Shown one piece after another: positions 6,594 through 14,298 of a stretch of 22,712 nucleotides of DNA. This DNA is from a virus. The DNA lies in IMG/VR virus record IMGVR_UViG_3300024262_000268, positions 1 through 22,712 of that record; one strand, written 5' to 3'. The notes beneath the pieces were generated by a model. The model was not told the origin of the DNA. It searched no databases and saw only the letters and a program-made list of their open reading frames with translations. Every line of letters begins with the position of its first letter. Position 1 is the first letter of the stretch. The translations under genes and the position numbers were made by a program.

Positions 6594-9500
6594 ATGAGTA
6601 TTAAAAGAAGAAAACTGAGTAAAGGTATTAGGATTAAACCTAATGATACGGTTCTAGAGGCAGATGGGGAAATCACTGTAGATAGTGATATTCTAGGAGA
6701 GGAGAGCGAGCAAACTTTAAAAGTTAAGCTTAGTAACTCAGATAAGACTGTAATCACAAAAGATCAATCTCAAACACTAACAAACAAGTCAATAGATGCA
6801 GATACTAACACAATATCAAATATTGAAACTGACAACCTTAAAGCAGGAGTCTTAAACACTGATTTAAGCGGTGCAGCTACTGATACTGAGATACCATCAG
6901 CATTAGCAGTTAAAACGGCTCTAGCAGGTCAAAATGAAGCTTCTGAGATCAATTATGATAATAGCACTTCAGGACTTACAGCAACAGAAGTACAATCAGC
7001 AATAGATGAGGTAGAGGCGAGAACAGATGCTTCTGAAACAGCTTTATCAGATCACTTAGTAGACGCTGTAGACGCTCACGATGCATCAGCAATCTCTAAC
7101 GCACCAACTGGTAACTTACTAGCTACAGACGTTCAAGGAGCCTTAAATGAGCTTCAAACTGAAATAGATGAACTACCGGCTAAAACAGAAACACTTCAAA
7201 ATAAAACACTAGATTCAACAAACGTAATCTCCGGATCAATCGAAACTCCAGTAAGATCAGATGTAAAACAAGATACAGAAGCAAACTTAATTACTTATGC
7301 AGCAACAGCTTCAGACGGTCAATTATGTTTCGCAACAGATACTTTAAAAATGTACCAAGTTATATCAAACGCATTAGAGCCAGTAGGAGGCGGAGGATCA
7401 ACATCTTTCGAAATCACTCAAGCAGGTCATGGTCTTTCAGTAGGTGATGGTATATTACATAATGGAACAATTTATGTTCAAGCTCAAGCAAACGATCCAT
7501 CAACTCTTGCATATCATGTAGTAGTTGAAGTTATTGACGCTAACACTTTTGTAGCGGCAGACTTTGGAAGAATCGAAGTTACAGCTCACGGTTTCACAAT
7601 CGGAGAATACTATTTTCAATCAGAAGCAACAGCAGGATTACCAGTATCAACTGAGCCAGTTTCAGGATACTCAAATCCACTATTTTACGCTGAAGATGCA
7701 AACACTTTACAGATCAAATGTCTAAGACCTTCACCAATAGGTGATACGATAGCATTAGATGAAGTATCAGATGTTTCAGTACCTACTCCATTAGACGGAC
7801 AAGCATTAATTTATGATGTATCAAACCTAAGATGGGAAGCAAAAGATCTAGCAGGATCTACATATGTAATCACTCAAGCATCTCACGGATTTGCTGTAGG
7901 TGATGGTATCTTCCACAACGGAACTGACTATGAAAAAGCATTAGCAAATGATGCAGCGACTTTAGCATATTATGTAGTAGTAGCGATTGATGGAAATGAT
8001 TTCACAATGGCAGACATGACAAGAGTAGAAGCTCCATCTCACGGATATACTGTTGGAAGTTTTTACTGGCTATCAGATTCAGTATTAGGACAAGCAACAT
8101 TAGTTGAACCTTCTTCTGGATTCTCAAACCCATTATTTTATGTAGAAGATGCTAACACACTTCAAATTAAATGTTTAAGACCTGACGCAATTCAAGGAAT
8201 TAACTTAGACGACTTAGATAATGTTTCTGTAGCAGCACCAACAGACAAACAAGTATTAGCTTATAATAATGCAACTTCTACATGGGAAGCTCAAGATGCA
8301 GTTTCAGCAGCAGTAGACGTTACATACGATAATGCAACAAGTGGTCTCGCAGCATCAAATGTTCAAGCAGCAATTGATGAGGTAGTGGCAAATCCTGAGC
8401 TAGATAAATTAACAGACGTAACAATTACAGATAGAAAAGATGGTCAAGTATTAAAATATGATGAAGCTCAAGATCAAATGATTAACGCTCCTATCAAATT
8501 TAACATGCTTGCAAATCACGAAGATCTAACTCCGACTTTAGTAAGCGTAACAGCTACAAAAGACGCGGCAGTATTCCTACCAATTGATGTAAACACTCAA
8601 TCTATGAGAATTACATTTGCAGGATCTGCAGGATCATATTTACAAGAATCAGCTTTAAACTCTGAGCTAGACGGACTTCAAGGAGTTCTTAGAGCTTGGG
8701 TTAAAACGGATCAAGATAACGTACAAGTTTCAACTACAATTGATGGAGTAGTAGTTTCTAGCTTAACAGTATTATCTACTAATAAGTGGAAGCAATATCT
8801 AATTCCAGTTGTTATGAGTGGAACTAACATGGGTATTCAGATAAGCTCGGCTTCTGCTATAACAGGGGATGTTTACTTAGATCAGGTAGAGTTAGAATTA
8901 GACACAACGACTCAAGTAGTTTCACAGGCGCATTTTGTTGGTAGTTTAACCTACAGTGCAGCAAATTGTGTTTGGAGTAGAAATAATACTTCATGGGGTG
9001 ATTTTCCAGCAGATGCCGATTGTGTTGCTTCTAATGTTATTGGCGATGTATCAGAACCAGACACAAAAATACCAGCTATAAAAATAAATAATCCTCGAAC
9101 AGATGGATACTACACAGCTTCTTATCAGGGATTGCTATACTCCAATGTTTCTTCTTCGCACAGATTGTCATTAAGTTCTACCTCCGCATACGAAGATCAA
9201 GGGATGGTTTATGTTAATGATGCAGCAAACCAAGCTGTAAATCATGTTACAGGAAACTTTAGATTTTCTGATGCTACGCCCAAGGAAATTAGAGTTATAC
9301 ACTGGACTACTGGTGGTGCAGGAGCGGCAGAACTATATGCGCAACCCGATACAGGAGCTAAATTCACAGTTCACTTCTTCCCAGACTCTAAAAGCACAAT
9401 AGCAACTCAGAAAACAAGCTCACCAGATAAAGCAGGGTTTTTAACATTCTCATTTTTTGATACAGCGGTTGAAGGTCATCTTCCAGCAGACGGAAAATGC

Positions 9501-11132
9501 GTGAAAAAGATTTCATTCCCAGACTATACTAGAAACGTTGGAACTCTTTACGGAGAGTGTACAATAGATACTGCAAACGATGGTGTAAATTTACCAGACA
9601 TGAGAGGTTATTTTCCTCGTATGGTTGATACTACTAGTGAAGGAACGGCAGGGGTTAACCCAGATAATACTTTAATTGGTGGTAAACAAGCTGATGCTAC
9701 AGCGGCAAATGGATTGAGTATATCACCCAATGGAGATGCTTCTGGTGCTTATGGGAATAGAAATCTTACTGGTGGTGGGCTTGGGCCAGCTTTTAATGCT
9801 GGTGGTAATGGTATATATTTACACCCAGTAGTTTTAGGTATCAATGGAGATAATGAAACCAGACCCTCAGCAATCTCTCTAATGGCTTTTGTTAGAATGG
9901 AAGATAGAGATACTATAATAGGAAAGTTCGAGCAGATAGAAAACGTAACTGCGGATTTGACTGCTGCGACTGCGAATGAGTTTAGCATGAAAGTCAATAC
10001 GGTAGACGGTGTTGTAATATCTCAAAATTATGATTTTATAAACGGTAACTGTTCTATAGGTGGAACTGGAACTATTAATTGCTTATTTAACTCTGGTATA
10101 TTCAGTCAGGTGCCTAGCTGTTCTGCATCGGTTACAAATGCAGGAGTTAATTATAATGAGACAATAGACTTATTAACAACATCAGGTTTTACCATAAAAT
10201 CTTATCAAAATAGCGGATCTTCTTCACCTGCTCAAGTTGATATTCGCTGCTCCAAACAAGGCGCAGACGTAAACAAATCCTTCACAGGTGCAATCATTAA
10301 CGCATCAACAGCTCAAGCAGAAATCGTACAGGAAGTATTAAAGAATACTGCTAGTGATGATTTGTTGGTAATCAAGGGGCGAGGCAGCACAGGAGGCAGT
10401 ATTACTACTAATGTAACACCATATTCTTTTACAGAAATTGAAGATAACTATAATGCTTTTAATGGTACACAATTCACTGTACCTGCCTCTAAGCCATCAT
10501 CTTATTATAATATTTCTGGTCAAGTTGGTATGAATGTTAGTTACCAAAATATATCTCTATTCATAAATGGCTCTGAATTTATAATAAATGCTCAAAATAG
10601 TTTTACTTTAAAGGAGTTTAAATTCTTGGGAGTGAAATTAGTCGCAGGAGACATCGTAGAATTAAGAGGAAATGGAACAGGAACACAGTCTACTTTTGAC
10701 ACTGTAAATTACTTAACCATCCAAGAACTCCCAACAAAAGAAAGCATAGTAGCTAACCTAATAGAGACTCAGGTAACTAAATGTCAAACTAAGTATTTGA
10801 GTGCTAATAATACCAGTACAGGAAATATAGCTGACTTAACATTTAACAATTTAACTATAGGTCGTCGATACAGGGCTAGAGTTCAAGCGTACTTTGTAGC
10901 AGGTCAAGCAATAAATATCAGGCAAAATAACATTAGCATAAGTGAGGTATATGCTGCAACTGGCAATTATGTAGCACACAGTAGTACACCTTCATTTACC
11001 TCTACATCTACTACCCTAGAAACATTTCAACAAACAGTAAATATTTTATATGGGAACGGAACTATATCTCAAACATGGGTCGAACTTTGCGAACTACCAG
11101 AAACAGTAATAGAAACAACGGAGTTTGATTAA
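6594..11132 (+). CDS. Tail fibre 1, 1512 residues, with tail-collar domain
   Basis: The longest gene in the window encodes a modular fibre. Residues 1-110 carry the linker QSQTLTNKSIDADTNTISN and DNLKAG, and 119-200 contain repeats of the YDN...VQ.AI.E type. About 200-270 is the module shared with fibres 2 and 3 (RSDVKQDTEANL, GQLCFATDTLKMYQV). Residues 273-423 and 425-571 are a tandem duplication (VGDGI.HNG, SNPLFY.EDANTLQIKCLRP). About 665-790 is a carbohydrate-binding-like jelly roll (LRAWVKTD, VYLDQVELELD). About 948-1102 is a phage tail-collar domain, with NLPDMRGYFPRMVD and ETRPSAISLMAFVRMED as its recognisable ends. About 1250-1512 holds two C1q-like beta modules. The protein should be a trimeric receptor-binding or side fibre. 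It has no peptidase or lyase motif that I recognise. GGAG lies 7 bases before the start. Confidence 0.85.
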   Translation: MSIKRRKLSKGIRIKPNDTVLEADGEITVDSDILGEESEQTLKVKLSNSDKTVITKDQSQTLTNKSIDADTNTISNIETDNLKAGVLNTDLSGAATDTEIPSALAVKTALAGQNEASEINYDNSTSGLTATEVQSAIDEVEARTDASETALSDHLVDAVDAHDASAISNAPTGNLLATDVQGALNELQTEIDELPAKTETLQNKTLDSTNVISGSIETPVRSDVKQDTEANLITYAATASDGQLCFATDTLKMYQVISNALEPVGGGGSTSFEITQAGHGLSVGDGILHNGTIYVQAQANDPSTLAYHVVVEVIDANTFVAADFGRIEVTAHGFTIGEYYFQSEATAGLPVSTEPVSGYSNPLFYAEDANTLQIKCLRPSPIGDTIALDEVSDVSVPTPLDGQALIYDVSNLRWEAKDLAGSTYVITQASHGFAVGDGIFHNGTDYEKALANDAATLAYYVVVAIDGNDFTMADMTRVEAPSHGYTVGSFYWLSDSVLGQATLVEPSSGFSNPLFYVEDANTLQIKCLRPDAIQGINLDDLDNVSVAAPTDKQVLAYNNATSTWEAQDAVSAAVDVTYDNATSGLAASNVQAAIDEVVANPELDKLTDVTITDRKDGQVLKYDEAQDQMINAPIKFNMLANHEDLTPTLVSVTATKDAAVFLPIDVNTQSMRITFAGSAGSYLQESALNSELDGLQGVLRAWVKTDQDNVQVSTTIDGVVVSSLTVLSTNKWKQYLIPVVMSGTNMGIQISSASAITGDVYLDQVELELDTTTQVVSQAHFVGSLTYSAANCVWSRNNTSWGDFPADADCVASNVIGDVSEPDTKIPAIKINNPRTDGYYTASYQGLLYSNVSSSHRLSLSSTSAYEDQGMVYVNDAANQAVNHVTGNFRFSDATPKEIRVIHWTTGGAGAAELYAQPDTGAKFTVHFFPDSKSTIATQKTSSPDKAGFLTFSFFDTAVEGHLPADGKCVKKISFPDYTRNVGTLYGECTIDTANDGVNLPDMRGYFPRMVDTTSEGTAGVNPDNTLIGGKQADATAANGLSISPNGDASGAYGNRNLTGGGLGPAFNAGGNGIYLHPVVLGINGDNETRPSAISLMAFVRMEDRDTIIGKFEQIENVTADLTAATANEFSMKVNTVDGVVISQNYDFINGNCSIGGTGTINCLFNSGIFSQVPSCSASVTNAGVNYNETIDLLTTSGFTIKSYQNSGSSSPAQVDIRCSKQGADVNKSFTGAIINASTAQAEIVQEVLKNTASDDLLVIKGRGSTGGSITTNVTPYSFTEIEDNYNAFNGTQFTVPASKPSSYYNISGQVGMNVSYQNISLFINGSEFIINAQNSFTLKEFKFLGVKLVAGDIVELRGNGTGTQSTFDTVNYLTIQELPTKESIVANLIETQVTKCQTKYLSANNTSTGNIADLTFNNLTIGRRYRARVQAYFVAGQAINIRQNNISISEVYAATGNYVAHSSTPSFTSTSTTLETFQQTVNILYGNGTISQTWVELCELPETVIETTEFD
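7410..8310 (+). repeat. Tandem duplication of a roughly 150-residue fibre domain
   Basis: Residues 273-423 and 425-571 of fibre 1 are homologous. Shared landmarks include ITQA.HG, VGDGI, SNPLFY, EDANTLQIKCLRP and a Trp at 414 and 564. The DNA copies have diverged at synonymous sites, so the duplication is not recent. Confidence 0.8.
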
Positions 11133-11137
11133 AATAA

Positions 11138-11176
11138 GGGAGTGATCTTGACAGATCGCTCCTAATATGATACCCT
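11138..11176 (+). promoter_or_regulatory. Sigma70-type promoter with its -35 box in a hairpin loop (thioredoxin-like gene)
   Basis: GGGAGTGATC (11138-11147) pairs with GATCGCTCCT (11154-11163) around a 6-base loop that is exactly TTGACA (11148-11153). A 17-base spacer leads to TACCCT (11171-11176) preceded by TGA, giving an extended -10-like TGATACCCT; an alternative box is TATGAT at 11166. No T run follows, so the stem is not a typical terminator. It lies between fibre 1 and the thioredoxin-like gene, 18 bases before the latter's start. Confidence 0.5.
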
Positions 11177-11193
11177 TAAAATAAAGGACTATT

Positions 11194-11670
11194 ATGAAAG
11201 AATTAGAAGTAGAAAAGATTAGCAGCATCAAGGAAAACGAGAAAACAACCGTGATGCTTATTTGGCACGAACATTGCGGCATTTGCCAAGAGGTAAAGCC
11301 GAAGTTTGAGCAGATGAGTAAGAGTTTTGACATGGAATTCTTGACGCTACAATTAAATAATGAGAAGGTTTATGACTTTTACTCAGAGTTTACAGAGAAG
11401 GAAAAAGTAAAAAGTCCCTCATTTGATGAAGATGGGGACGCAATATTAGATGCACAGGGGAATCAGATAGAAAGATTCCACTTAGATGAAAATGGAGAGA
11501 TCATAGAAAAAGCTCCAATTCAAGTGCCAAAGTTCTTCGTATTTAACCAAGCAGGTGCAGACGAGGATAATGAGTTCGGATTTCTAGGTAAGGTAGATGG
11601 ATATAACGTGGAAATGTTAGAAAGCATCTTAACTACAATAGAAAAAGGAGAAATAGATGAGCAAGGTTAA
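11194..11670 (+). CDS. Thioredoxin-fold protein with CGIC active site
   Basis: This 158-residue protein begins with a beta strand (TTVMLIWHE) leading into HCGICQEVKP, with Cys28 and Cys31 at the position of the thioredoxin CxxC motif at the start of helix 1. The cis-proline loop is recognisable as QVPKFFVF with Pro112. Classical thioredoxins have WCGPC; here the Trp is displaced (Trp24) and the central pair is Gly-Ile, which would change redox potential or partner choice. An acidic insert of about 35 residues (about 68-105, including DEDGDAILDAQGN) lengthens the usual 105-residue fold. No signal peptide is present, so it acts in the cytoplasm. It has its own promoter-like sequence and overlaps the next gene by 14 bases. 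Possible roles are folding of cysteine-containing virion proteins or redox support of the neighbour; both are inference. Confidence 0.82.
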   Translation: MKELEVEKISSIKENEKTTVMLIWHEHCGICQEVKPKFEQMSKSFDMEFLTLQLNNEKVYDFYSEFTEKEKVKSPSFDEDGDAILDAQGNQIERFHLDENGEIIEKAPIQVPKFFVFNQAGADEDNEFGFLGKVDGYNVEMLESILTTIEKGEIDEQG

Positions 11671-11905
11671 AAGTGGGCTTAAAAGTCTCTTTAAAATAGC
11701 TGAAAACGCGGCAAAAGGTGTAGATCAGTCGGTTCCTGCTCAAGTAGCTGAAAGTAGGCAAAGTATATGTAATGCTTGCCCGAAAAGGATCGACCTACTA
11801 AACCAGTGTAAAGAATGTGGCTGTTTTTTAGCTGCTAAGACAAAAATAAAGCAAGAAAAGTGTCCTTTAGGTAAATGGGACGAGTATAAATCAACAACTA
11901 TATAA
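11657..11905 (+). CDS. Six-cysteine metal or Fe-S binding-like small protein
   Basis: This 82-residue protein overlaps the thioredoxin-like gene by 14 bases in another frame, so the two are probably co-translated. GGAG at 11648-11651 lies inside the upstream gene. Residues 1-35 are a basic then neutral helix. Residues 38-69 hold cysteines 38, 41, 51, 54, 56 and 69 in the pattern CxxC-x9-CxxCxC-x12-C, ending KCPLGKW. The same pattern (CNxC...CKxCGCF...CPxGKW) occurs in small proteins of many marine phages, where the role is unknown to me; it should bind zinc or an iron-sulphur cluster. Pairing with a thioredoxin-fold protein hints at a redox unit, but this is inference. The last codons overlap a putative promoter element. 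Confidence 0.78.
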   Translation: MSKVKSGLKSLFKIAENAAKGVDQSVPAQVAESRQSICNACPKRIDLLNQCKECGCFLAAKTKIKQEKCPLGKWDEYKSTTI

Positions 11906-11908
11906 TGA
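11895..11908 (+). promoter_or_regulatory. Putative phage promoter element, copy 5 (fibre 2)
   Basis: CAACTATATAATGA overlaps the end of the six-cysteine gene and lies 46 bases before the fibre 2 ATG. The preceding AAATCAA is identical to that before copy 6. It contains a perfect TATAAT. Confidence 0.6.
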
Positions 11909-11920
11909 GAGTCTCTCTCG
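11906..11920 (+). promoter_or_regulatory. Hairpin at the expected 5' end of the fibre 2 transcript
   Basis: GAGAG (11907-11911) pairs with CTCTC (11915-11919) around a 3-base loop, with a possible closing U-G pair. It starts at the end of the promoter-like element, so it would sit at the transcript 5' end. Confidence 0.4.
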
Positions 11921-11940
11921 AAACAGACAAAGGATAAATA

Positions 11941-13893
11941 ATGAGTTTTTCTAGTAACAAGGTAAAACCTAACAACATCAGTATAGACGGCTCTCAGACG
12001 GTCTCTAACAAGGTTTTAGACGCTTCTAACGACTTCTCAGGGGATATCATAGATCCTGCAAGATCAGACGTTAAAAAAGGCACACAGGCTGAATTAGAGA
12101 CATATGCGCTATCAGCAACAAACGGACAACTTTGCTTCGCTACAGATACTAAATTAATGTACCAAGTACTAGACTCAGCTCTAGTTTCAGTAGGTTCAGG
12201 TAGTGCGGCGATTAACTATATCGTTAACCCAGATTTAAACATTGACGAATCTGACATTACAGGAGATACGAACTTAGTAATCTCTCACGAAACAGTAGCT
12301 CCATTAAGAGGAGCAGGATCGCTTAAGATCTCAAAAGGTGCAATAGATGCTTCGACTCAATCGGTACTAATCGACATGAATCCAGTAGATACAGCAGACC
12401 TTGCTAAAAAACTTACAATCAGCTTTGATATCGATGCTTCAAACATAAACTATAAAGATGGCGATGCTCAAGTTAGAATCATAAAAGATCCTGCAGGAAC
12501 ACCAGAAACTATTAGAGTTAACGGTGAAGATATTAAAGGTGGTAAAAATACTCATATCGCTCAATTTCAGACGGATCATACAGAAGTAGATTACGCGCTA
12601 GAAATTTATTGGGCAGATACAGGAGTTCTAGCTACAGAGCTTATTCTTGATAACATACAGGTTGGTCCTAGAGAAGTCGTAAAAGGCGCAGCCATGACTG
12701 ATTGGAAAAGTTATGTTCCAGTGACTCAAGGAATAGGTACACCAGTTATTGATCATTGTCAGTATAGGCGAGTTGGGGATTCGGTTGAGATTAGTGCTAG
12801 ACTTACTACAGGTACATCTACAGCAGTAGAGTTCCAGTTTGGATTACCTAATAATCTTAAGGTAGATTCTAGTATAGGAGCTATAACTACTGTCGGTACA
12901 ATAGAAGCTAGTAATGGGAATGATTATATTCACACTATATTGATCACTGGAGGTGATTCTTATATTAATGTAGGGCTAAGACTTACAGGAGTAGATTCAA
13001 CTTATGTACCCCAGACAGGTTCAGGTCAATATGGTACAGGTAAGTTATTATCCTTCACAGCATCAGTACCAATCCAAGGTTGGTCAGCAAACGCTGTGTC
13101 GTCTGAGGATTTAGGTGGACGTGAGATTGTTGTTGAGGCGAGTAGTAATGGTGGTACAAGTATTACTGCTAATGTTACCAATATTGACTTTACAGAAACT
13201 AGAGATACAACAGGTAGCTTTGACGGTACAACTTTTATTGCACCAGAAACAGGTGACTATATTATATCAGGACAAGTTTATAGCACGGCTAGTAATGCTT
13301 CTAACTTATTGTCATATATAGATACTGTTAGAGATAAAGATGTAATGGTTAGTACGGTAAATACTAGGTACAAACCTTTCTCAACTACTTTTAGACTTAA
13401 TAAAGGTCAAACTTTTAGTATAAGAGGCGATGCTGCTTTTACTCTACAGACTAGCTCTACAGCTCACCATATATCTATAGTAAAACTAGCTTCACCTCAG
13501 ACAATACTTGAGACAGAGACAGTTGCAGCGAGTTATACTAGTAACAGTGGTGCAGTGGTTGCTAATGGTGCTAATATAATATATGAAGATATAGACTTTG
13601 ATACACATGGAGCTTACAACGTATCTACAGGAGATTATACTACTGCTGTCTCGGGCTATTATACCATAACTGCATCATGTTATGTTACTGTAGACAATGC
13701 ACAGCTAAGTATAAACATAGACGGTGTAGAAAAATCTGATGGGTACACAGTAGATAGAGACATTGCAAAAACTAGCTACATAGGATACATAGAAAAAGGT
13801 AAAGTGGTTAGTATTAAAAATACGCTTGGAGTAGCAAGAACCTTGGTTGCTGTAGGCAAGTATAGTTCATTTTCAATAGCGAGGATTAAGTAA
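11941..13893 (+). CDS. Tail fibre 2, 650 residues, C1q-like tip
   Basis: This fibre protein has the same N-terminal module as fibres 1 and 3. Residues 1-90 contain SQTVSNKVLDASNDFSGDI, RSDVKKGTQAELETYA and GQLCFATDTKLMYQVLD. About 95-245 is a jelly-roll, carbohydrate-binding-like domain (LRGAGSLKISKGAID, ATELILDNIQVGP). About 250-385 is a beta domain with YRRVGDSVEISARL and ending VPIQGWSAN, a segment often seen before fibre tips. Residues about 390-510 and 525-650 are two C1q-like beta sandwiches (FTETRDTTGSFDGTTFIAPE, TGDYIISGQV; and SGYYTITASCYV). It is likely a trimeric receptor-binding fibre. The start follows ACAAAGGA, the same ribosome site context as fibre 3 and the capsid gene. The stop overlaps the next start as TAATG. 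Confidence 0.82.
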   Translation: MSFSSNKVKPNNISIDGSQTVSNKVLDASNDFSGDIIDPARSDVKKGTQAELETYALSATNGQLCFATDTKLMYQVLDSALVSVGSGSAAINYIVNPDLNIDESDITGDTNLVISHETVAPLRGAGSLKISKGAIDASTQSVLIDMNPVDTADLAKKLTISFDIDASNINYKDGDAQVRIIKDPAGTPETIRVNGEDIKGGKNTHIAQFQTDHTEVDYALEIYWADTGVLATELILDNIQVGPREVVKGAAMTDWKSYVPVTQGIGTPVIDHCQYRRVGDSVEISARLTTGTSTAVEFQFGLPNNLKVDSSIGAITTVGTIEASNGNDYIHTILITGGDSYINVGLRLTGVDSTYVPQTGSGQYGTGKLLSFTASVPIQGWSANAVSSEDLGGREIVVEASSNGGTSITANVTNIDFTETRDTTGSFDGTTFIAPETGDYIISGQVYSTASNASNLLSYIDTVRDKDVMVSTVNTRYKPFSTTFRLNKGQTFSIRGDAAFTLQTSSTAHHISIVKLASPQTILETETVAASYTSNSGAVVANGANIIYEDIDFDTHGAYNVSTGDYTTAVSGYYTITASCYVTVDNAQLSINIDGVEKSDGYTVDRDIAKTSYIGYIEKGKVVSIKNTLGVARTLVAVGKYSSFSIARIK

Positions 13894-14207
13894 TGATTAA
13901 AATACAAGTAGTAAACGAAGTAAATGGTAGATCTTATGGAATGTCAGGATCAAGACAAGAGGCAGACGAATATATCGCTCGAATGAAGGTAAAGTTCGGC
14001 GAAAACCTTACAATAACTGAGACTGACTCTGAATCAGACAACGATCTTCACAATCAACTAGCAATCCAAGCTAGAGCGGTAGAGTTCGCAAAAATAGACG
14101 TAAATCTAATGGAAGCTTTGGCTGAGAAAGAACTCGGTAACTTAGCTCCAATGGAAGCTTACTTAGCAGCAAGACAGGCTATAAAAGATAATAACCCTAA
14201 GAGGTAA
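13893..14207 (+). CDS. Small hypothetical protein coupled to fibre 2
   Basis: This 104-residue protein starts in a TAATG overlap with the fibre 2 stop. Residues 1-45 look like a small beta-alpha-beta unit (IKIQVVNEVNGRSYGMSG, then ADEYIARMKVKFGENLTITE). Residues 50-104 are helical (FAKIDVNLMEALAEKEL, APMEAYLAARQAIKDN). I do not recognise the family. Small genes directly behind fibre genes often encode fibre assembly chaperones or tail assembly chaperones, and the coupling supports a fibre-related role, but the sequence itself does not show a chaperone signature like that of the gene at 16340. Confidence 0.68.
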   Translation: MIKIQVVNEVNGRSYGMSGSRQEADEYIARMKVKFGENLTITETDSESDNDLHNQLAIQARAVEFAKIDVNLMEALAEKELGNLAPMEAYLAARQAIKDNNPKR

Positions 14208-14236
14208 ATAATATCGGTGAAATCCCGGCAAATCAA

Positions 14237-14250
14237 CAACTATATTGTAG
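14237..14250 (+). promoter_or_regulatory. Putative phage promoter element, copy 6 (fibre 3)
   Basis: CAACTATATTGTAG lies in the 91-base gap before fibre 3, 62 bases from its ATG. The lead AAATCAA is identical to that of copy 5, although the surrounding genes are not otherwise duplicated here. Confidence 0.55.
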
Positions 14251-14267
14251 AAAGGAAACTTCCTACA
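14246..14267 (+). promoter_or_regulatory. GAAA-tetraloop hairpin at the 5' end of the fibre 3 leader
   Basis: TGTAG (14246-14250) pairs with CTACA (14263-14267). After one A-C mismatch, AAG (14252-14254) pairs with CTT (14259-14261), closing a GAAA tetraloop (14255-14258). GNRA tetraloops are especially stable RNA caps. The hairpin begins within the last bases of the promoter-like element, consistent with a stabilised transcript 5' end. Confidence 0.5.
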
Positions 14268-14298
14268 GAAAATAAGAAACAACAACAAAGGATAAAAT

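Noticed and set aside
11455-11500. Calcium-binding EF-hand in the acidic insert of the thioredoxin-like protein
   Set aside because: DEDGDAILDAQGN resembles a calcium loop but the ligand spacing does not match an EF-hand and no flanking helices are evident.
12212-12225. Sequence TAACTATATCGTTA resembling the promoter element
   Set aside because: It lies within the fibre 2 coding sequence with no gene starting nearby, and it departs from the consensus in the second half. It is a useful example of the background match rate.
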